A DNA stretch of 64,000 bases from Daphnia pulex (lineage: Eukaryota > Arthropoda > Branchiopoda > Diplostraca > Daphniidae): positions 4,650,001 to 4,714,000 of the forward strand of contig NC_060025.1 in the NCBI RefSeq assembly GCF_021134715.1, read 5' to 3'. Below, piece after piece: positions 57,185-64,000 of the stretch. The position numbers were made by a program, and so were the translations under genes. The notes beneath the pieces are model-generated. The model searched no databases. It had not been told where the DNA came from and saw nothing but the letters and a program-made list of their open reading frames with translations. Position 1 is the stretch's first letter. Every line of letters starts with the position of its first letter.

Positions 57185-60100
57185 CTAGTTATTGTCATAC
57201 AATAATGCATCGTTGTTCTGAATATTTGTGCTGCATTCTTCTTTGGATTGTTCAAATGTATCACTTGATGAGATCGAATTACCAGATACATTAATCGGTG
57301 GATCCTTAAACAAATCCAAATATCGACCCAGACAAGGATTCTGTAGATTATCATTGTGCACTGAAATTACTTTGGTTTTATACAAATCGATGGATTCAGG
57401 AGCAATGACAGAGAAACATGTTTCATTGTAACTTAATCTTTCGTCCATGTAGCTGTTTCCTGTTTTATCAGTGCAGTTCTGGCATGCTGTTTGTAAGGAA
57501 TTGTCCCCGCGATCTGAATGATCATTAAGGGGAACTAATTCCTGTGGTTGGATGTCCGATCCAGTTTGGTCATTTTTATTTGCCGAAAAATTTTTCGAAT
57601 TATGATGATGTGCAACAGGCGATACAGAACCTTTGTCTGAATTTGAATTTTGGCGCCAAACTGGATCTTGTCGTCCGACAGAGATACCACCTCCGTTTAA
57701 AGTTACATCGTTACCATTAGACGTGCCGGATGACATAAAACAGTACCAACGACGTAATATTTCTTTCTTTATCTTTGGGTGGGTCAATGTGTAGATTATA
57801 GGATTTACACAAGCAGAAAATTTTGCAAATAAAGCCGGGAACATTGTCATCCCTGGAGTGAGTCGTGTCTGGTTACCAGAGATTCCCAACAACGCCACAA
57901 ATGCATAGGGTGTCCATGAAATCATCCACATCGCTACAAGCACCACAACAATTTTGGCGATTACCACCTCGATATTGCACTGACGCCATCCTGCATATTT
58001 ATGTTGGATGATTATCAGGGGTCGTGCTGTATTTGTTGAACAAATATTAACGTAAGTTACATTACCTCTTTTACAATTTGTTATTGCAGCTTGTTGGTGA
58101 TTGAGCTCTATCCTCGCTTTTCGGACGTACCAAACAATGGCAGTATAGCATGTCGTTATAATGCAAAACGGAAACAACCAAGCCGCCAAAAAGAAAGCCA
58201 ATATGAAGCTGCGAGTTTTTACATTGTTCGAGAGATAGTCAAAGCTGCAACTCGTCAGGTAACCCTCCGGAACATACTTGCCAATTCCAAACAAAGGTAA
58301 CGAAGCAAATATTGCCGAGTACAACCATATGAAACATGTTGTTAAATAGGCTCTTGTACGAGTAGATTTTCTATTGACGTTTAACGGCTGGCTGATGACC
58401 AGATAACGATCGACGGCGACGGTGGCTAACGACATTATTGAAGTTGTTCCCGTCAAGCCACTCATAAAACCATATATCTGACAACCTACAGAAATTAAAT
58501 TTTAAAAAATATAGATTAATTAAATACTTAATATTATTTGCATGTCTTTATTAAATAACGTCCATTCATTCCGTTGCATGTCTTTCGTTATATAACGTCC
58601 TATAGGCCTATTATTTGTTTATTTCAATTTTTTTTCATTTCCTGTCAGGGTTCACATTTCTGCAAAGAAGCTCGTGTTTTTCTTAACACGTCATTTTCGT
58701 TTTCTTCTAGCTATATTTCATACGGTATTTATAGCTAATAGTTGCCCTGCAAATTAAATTATTTTATCAACAACGCGATTTAATTACTTTTTTTTCAATT
58801 TGGAAGTTATTTTCCTAAAACATTTGAAGGGAAAACGGGGTCACCCTTGACACGCGGGTCATTTTGACAGCTCATATTTTTTTACAAATTCTTTGATAAA
58901 ATTAAGTTTCAGAATTGTGGACTTGAATGATTTTTCACTTGAAAGGTCATTTCATCTTCAAAGTTCAGAATTCAGACATTTTTTTAAAAGCAAGTGTTAA
59001 AAAAAATATGCGCCGTCGAATGCGCGATTCTGCACAGGACGGACCTAATCCGTATTTTCCCAATCCCTTTCAGGATTCCTTTCCAAAAACTGCCTTCACC
59101 AAAATAGGGGTATTTCGGATGCTGTTAGTGGGAGATCGCTTGTTTAAAAAAAAATAAAGAATTAAACTTTGTAAGCCTTTACAATTGTTTGAAAATCTTA
59201 GCTAGTCTCAGTTTGTACCGGTACATTCTTCGATAGGCTCCATTATACCATACTGTGACTTACATTAAATTAAAACCTTCAGCTACTGCTGTTAGTACCT
59301 ACGAGATTTTTTACGACGTTTGTAACTTTGTAAGTAACGCAATTTACCTTTAATCCCAAGGGCAGGTCCTTGAAGCAGAGAGTTGTAAAGGAAGATTGGC
59401 ATTTTGATCAGCATAAAGAAATCACTGATTGCCAAATTCATGATGATGATGTTGGCTGGAGTTCGCAGATGTCTCGAACTGAAGTTCATGCAGATTTAAA
59501 TTAAGCAATTAATTGAAGTTTTATTCGTATCTGTTTTTGCTTTTTATTTATTAGATTTACTGGACCACCACAAGGCCATCACAAGCCCAAATGAAATTTA
59601 ATCTTCGACCATATCTGTGTATTTATCGTGTTTAAATCGTTTGTATAATACCATTAGTATTTCTTTCGTGTACAAGTGCAGCAATTTATTTCGTTAAAAG
59701 TGCTATTATGCTGTTACATCCTGAAGGACAAGTGCATCAATCGAGCTTCGATGGTAGACCCTTCATTGTGTCCCATAATTTATAACAAAAACATGTTTTG
59801 ATAACGGTAATCCCTTTAGAATCAAATTGCGATACCATATAAGAAGCCGAATAAATGTATACCTTTTTATAGGAATAAGAATAAGTGGGTACAACTCACA
59901 AACTCAATCAATTCTAATCAACTGCTTCTATACCGTGTGTGCATCACTAGTCATTGACTAGTAGTCAACATGAAATAGTCTCGTCAGAAACAGATAGAGA
60001 AGCTCGAGAGAAGTATCAAAAGAAAACTTATCATAAGAAATAACACACGACGACCCAATGTAATTACTGTGGCAGACGTGTGATGCATTCGAGGAACCTT

Positions 60101-61412
60101 TTTTGTTTCATTCCTTCCATCTGTTATAGTGGAATAGGGCTTTATTTATGGAATTGCATATTCCTTTTGAAAATCTACACAGCACACAGACCGCTCTATT
60201 TATAATCTGCTGTGAATGATTTTTCGATATTAGATTATTTATTTTTTATAACATTTGAATAGAGTAGCGCAGCTATTAGGATCGATATGCAACAAAACAG
60301 AATGGATTCAAATCAAAGAAAGCCTTTAACACTTGACGGAAAAAAAATAGGCCGTTGCCTGGTAGACTAAATAACCTACAGTATATTAGGCTAAAGTTTT
60401 GATATTGCAGAAGGGCGACAGCGTAGTTGTACTCTGTGCCCTGCCATATGTCGGCAGTAACCTGAGCCAGCATTTACGAGAAGGTTCAGCCGCAGCGGGT
60501 ACTAGCAATTGGATCCCTACCGTGCTGGATACTGGTTGATCCGATTACTTCTAAATCCGAGAGCGACATATTCTCGGATTTAATGTCGTATAATAATTTT
60601 CAAACAGCAATGTGTGACTAACTAATAGTGCTGACTGTTAAGGAAGGACGACAACAAATAATCACTCCTTATACTTGCAGACTGCTGATGTTCTAATAGC
60701 TATTGATGACGAGACCCGACCAAAATGACGTAAAGGATTTATTTCGATGTTTCCTGATTGCCACTCAACAACCTTTGCCCGTCTAATGCCGAAATAATGA
60801 TTTAGACGTTCGTACTGTACAAAGGAACTTTTAAAAGCTACAAAGGTCAATAGGATACCACAACTTCGGAAATCTGGTTGAACCTTGGAGTGTATCGCAT
60901 AGCTATATTTGAATACAAAGCTCTGCAATGCTAATTTCATTAGTGTATAACTGTTACGAAGTGGAAAGATTTGCAAAAAACAAAGAAAGCTGCAAACAAG
61001 ATTTCCTAAATTTTTTTAATTTTTGTTCAGGATTTGACGACACTACTGTTTAGGATATTCACTTAAATTAAGTAAAAAATTAGTATCCTTAAAAAATAAC
61101 AAAACAAACTTAACAAATGTTGTACCTGGCAAATATGTAGATGACGATGATGTTGCACAAACATCCGGTCAATAAAATGAAAACGAAAATGCAAACCAGT
61201 AGCAGATGGTTGACTAAAGGAGCTGGTTCAAATTGGAGCCAGTGGCAGTTGATGTCGAGAAAGTCGTCGTCTTCAAAGAATCCACACAATTTCCAACGCT
61301 CGATAATCGCTGAGTGCCGTAACTGATATTCTGCCAGCCACGGGCAATTCAGGTCATCTGTCACCACATCAGTGGCGCAGTTCGTTTGGTTGCACATGTT
61401 AATTGCATTCAT
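57185..61412 (-). CDS. Opsin, rhabdomeric type (Rh7/UNOP- or arthropsin-like)
   Basis: A light-sensing seven-helix receptor of the photoreceptor membrane, expected to bind retinal. Exons 61412-61126, 59478-59348 and 58485-57185 join in phase across GT-AG introns; the product is 572 residues. Helix 1 has GCLCNIIVIY, helix 2 LAISDFF, helix 3 starts GCQIYGF (Cys141) and ends DRY (165-167). Loop 2 has VPEG (Glu213) and Cys219, helix 6 WMISWTPYA, and helix 7 PALFAKFSA with the retinal-binding Lys361, then NPIIY and HPK (375-377), the Gq-opsin signature. Tyr144 sits where vertebrate rod opsin has its Glu counterion, as in rhabdomeric opsins. The N-terminus has a glycosylation sequon (NQT). The tail after HPK is long, near 195 residues, and polar. 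A 75-nt segment (57991-58065) may be an extra intron; without it the protein is 547 residues and the lysine is 336. The ATG at 61412 follows an A/G-rich stretch. The gene has no stop or frameshift. The subgroup is my inference. Confidence 0.93.
57991..58065 (-). other. Candidate 75-nt intron in the opsin, in-frame if retained
   Basis: Minus-strand GTAATG at 58065 and ATGCAG ending at 57991 bound 75 nt without a stop. Removing it fuses NCKR and GWRQC in frame and shortens cytoplasmic loop 3 from about 51 to about 26 residues, the usual size in rhabdomeric opsins. The retained segment carries no conserved opsin feature. Confidence 0.6.
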
Positions 61413-63050
61413 TTTTTCTTTTCTTTTTTTTTTGCCAAGTTTCTAGTTCTTGATGCTGCAGCCTCGAAAGGAAAAAGCTATTTGATTCTTTTGCTCTCAT
61501 CCGCCCTCTCCTATACTCGAGAAACCCTCATCCGGTCTTTTGAGAGCGTCATCGATGCGCAGAACCTTCGCCGCGCAAGTTCAGCATCTTCGTTTCATCC
61601 AGCTTTACCATGTTTTACTTGCAACCTTTCAATATGCACGTGTTGCTTAGATTGATTTTTAATATGATTGTATGCCAATTGATGTGAAAAGCGAAGCTCT
61701 ATTATTCCAATCCAATGAAAGACGTCAGTAAATAAAAAAAAAAAAGTGTTAGAAATTTTCCCCCATTCTAATACGTAAGCTTTTTCGGACACTTACGATC
61801 TATCGCTTTAAAAAATTAAAAAAAAAAAAAAAAAATAACTAAAAAGGAAGACTATCAAAGACAATGCCAGCACGTTACAGTTGTACACTTATATATTGTT
61901 GTAGCTAGTGTGGAGTATGCTTAGGCTATGTACACGCACTTTTTCTACTTACATTGGCTGGCAAAGCTATAAGTATATAATAACCACCCACCTACTCCCC
62001 TTATATACACCTTACTTTGGTGCACACCCAAATAGAATAGTGTGTGTATTCTCGTGTATTCTTATGGAAAAGTGAATCAAAATTAACTTGAACTATTTCT
62101 CCGTTTACAAATTATTTATATGCGCGCGTATAAATAACTTTTAAAAAAAATCCGAATTTTGAGGTACGTCTACACGATAATTCAATGAGATAGATCTAAA
62201 TTTCATTATTCCAATGTTTGATCTCTCGGGTAATTTATTTTTTATTTGTTTTCTTTTTTATTGCGATGTTGTGGACTCAAGCAGTATAGCTACGACAGAC
62301 TAGGACGGCGCATTATTTAAGACGAGTTTTCCTTTCGCTGACGCAAACTCACTGACTTATTGGTCCTGCTGTCCTGTGCTCATACGTTGCTGAGTATACA
62401 TGTATAGACCAATATCTAATATGCAAAGAGAGAAAGGTAAGGGAGAAGGAGAAGGAAAATAAACTAAGGAAAAACAAAAAGAAAAAAAAGGAGAGCGAAT
62501 CCATAGGAATTGTTTTTAGTTTTCTTGTCATTCCGTAGACAGCTGGCGCAGAAACGTTGGTTCTAGGCTGTCAAACCAATCGCGTGTCTCTTTGTCTCGC
62601 GTCCCGGTTCCCAGGGACACGACGGGTTTCTACTGGTTTCGAAATTAGTGCAAATCATTAATTAGGATACGGACTATACACTTGAACCGGAAGAGGTAAT
62701 CAAGCGCGGCCAGCACCAGGTAATTTCCACTATAACTCATCAGAATCCACGTGTGCGCGTGTAAGAACGACAAACAATCGTGAGTAAATTAGAAAAAAGC
62801 CTAAATATGTTTTTCCTACCCCGTCGATATCCTGTGGATTCGTGTTCTTCATGTCGTAGGCACGGGGCATCACACACGTTCAGTGTCCTTATTTTTAATT
62901 CCGTATAATCTTGTCTATTTTTTGTTTTTCGTAGCTTATTGTCATTTCATCTTTCGTATAAATTATTGTGATGGCTCTTGTCGTGTTTCTTCGACATTAG
63001 TTTAGGGCGTCAGCTCGACATTAGTGTTTTTCCCAGTCCATTTGGAAGGC
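61413..63050. other. Opsin upstream region, no other gene recognised
   Basis: No reading frame is supported. The opsin promoter should lie here on the minus strand, but I see no clear TATA box. A-rich runs occur at 61735-61840, and a GAAGGAGAAGG-type purine patch lies near 62430-62490. Confidence 0.4.
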
Positions 63051-63055
63051 GGCCT

Positions 63056-63093
63056 TATATAAGCTCTCTAGCTCAGTCAGTGGGTTATTCAGT
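63056..63093 (+). promoter_or_regulatory. Candidate core promoter: TATA box and initiator
   Basis: TATATAAG at 63056-63063 is followed by an arthropod-type initiator TCAGT at 63089-63093, about 33 bases downstream; other TCAGT copies are at 63073 and 63077. It would drive transcription to the right, away from the opsin. No coding exon was confirmed after it in the window. Confidence 0.35.
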
Positions 63094-63099
63094 AGCCCT

Positions 63100-64000
63100 T
63101 AGTACACCAGTCATAATCTACGGTGTGCGTCAGGCACGCGTGTTCGTCCGTAGGCTATATAGGAAACCCTCTTGCTTCAAAGTCCACTGCCGCATCGTAA
63201 AAGTTGACATCCGTCCAATACGAGACGGAAAATTAAGATTGATGTGGCCTACCGATCTTCAGAAAAAATAAAAAGGTTAAAAAAAAACCAGAGGTTTTTG
63301 AGGAGAGATGGCAAGCGTAAAGGACAACCTTAAAAAAGAGAAAAGGTGCGCGATCGTCTTTCTACCACTGCATACAGGAAACTTGAAAACAAAGTTGTTG
63401 GCACCTTTCCGAATCCACCCCCATTTTTTTCCCTTTTAAGTTGTTTTTCTTCTTTGTTGTGAAGAGCTTCTCGCATATAGCCTTTTCGCTTTCCCTTCTT
63501 GCGGTGGTGGACTGGTGGTAACTGGTGTTGCGGATCGATTGTGTGAGCCTCCACGGGAATGTTTCGATTGACGTTGATGCCTTGATGGGCATGATACATT
63601 GTGTAATACACCCACGCTCTTCTCTAAATGGACCGCAAGCGTAGGTTAAAAAGCATTTACGATAGGAATAAGACAGGTCGTTGCGGACGAACAAAAACAT
63701 CCCTGGCTGCTGGTCGTATGAGAGAATATAATGTAGTGCATTTGGGAAGCCCTTCAGGCCCTTCATGCCGTTTCTCCGTTCTATTAGGAATTCTATAAAC
63801 CATTGTTGCTTTTAGAGAAAATGCTGCTCTTATATATAAAACGATGACCTGCACTCAGACAGTATTATTGTAGCTTTTTTCAGTAGGGGTTTCATCTCCG
63901 TAGATGTATTACATAACGCTCGAATGATTGCAAAGCGTGCTAGGTTTTTTCTGCATATACATCTAACGTCCACCAGAAGGAAATAGCTATATTGATCGAT
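63100..64000. other. No gene confirmed
   Basis: Several open frames on both strands (for example minus 63766-63362, 134 residues) have no recognisable domain. If the core promoter is real, this holds the 5' untranslated region of a gene extending beyond the window. Confidence 0.3.

Noticed and set aside
57228..58300. Plus-strand frames across opsin exon 3
   Set aside because: The minus strand carries the conserved opsin exon, so these are antisense shadows.
58501..59347. Additional opsin exons in the introns
   Set aside because: The three exons already cover helices 1 to 7 in continuous phase; no missing segment remains.

Overview
This is eukaryotic DNA: interrupted coding exons joined by short GT-AG introns (about 55-80 bp where well defined), AT-rich spacers and many transposable elements. 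An intact-looking opsin gene, BEL/Pao, hAT, PIF/Harbinger and Tc1-like elements, and I/LOA-type, L1/Tx1-type and CR1-like LINEs point to an arthropod. A branchiopod crustacean such as a Daphnia-like species fits, but I cannot prove this from the sequence alone.

Layout. 301-10950 is one LINE on the minus strand (ORF1 gag, ORF2 endonuclease-RT-RNase H). It is split by a 1.1-kb Tc1-like foldback element (428-1556) and by a 4.5-kb hAT element (3097-7628) with 21-bp terminal inverted repeats. 12450-17960 is a decayed BEL/Pao retrotransposon on the plus strand. 19769-22875 is a second, better preserved hAT element with a perfect 8-bp target duplication. 23600-24200 is an ankyrin-like pseudogene, and 25880-28540 is a second BEL/Pao relic on the minus strand.

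30985-37474 is a 6.5-kb palindrome: two near-identical 3177-bp arms around a diverged 136-bp spacer. Each arm carries the same five-exon block of an unrecognised Ser/Thr-rich protein, in converging orientation. Only the right copy still joins an upstream exon outside the palindrome, so it looks like the parent. Both copies carry stops.

39140-54650 holds a small two-exon gene candidate, a trypsin-like fragment, LINE fragments (RT at 41868-42300, endonuclease at 44480-46150 and 46655-47130, RT and C-terminal part at 51590-52990), a PIF/Harbinger relic, a 110-bp tandem array, tRNA-derived SINE-like copies and a few perfect hairpins. 55774-56968 is a non-autonomous element with inverted ends, a 71-bp tandem array and a tRNA-like block.

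57185-61412 is the most clearly functional gene: a minus-strand opsin in three exons, or four if a 75-nt in-frame GT-AG segment is spliced. It keeps the retinal lysine and the rhabdomeric HPK signature. A TATA/initiator pair near 63056-63093 may start a plus-strand gene that leaves the window. Most of the rest is a transposon graveyard, so the genes do not form a common pathway.
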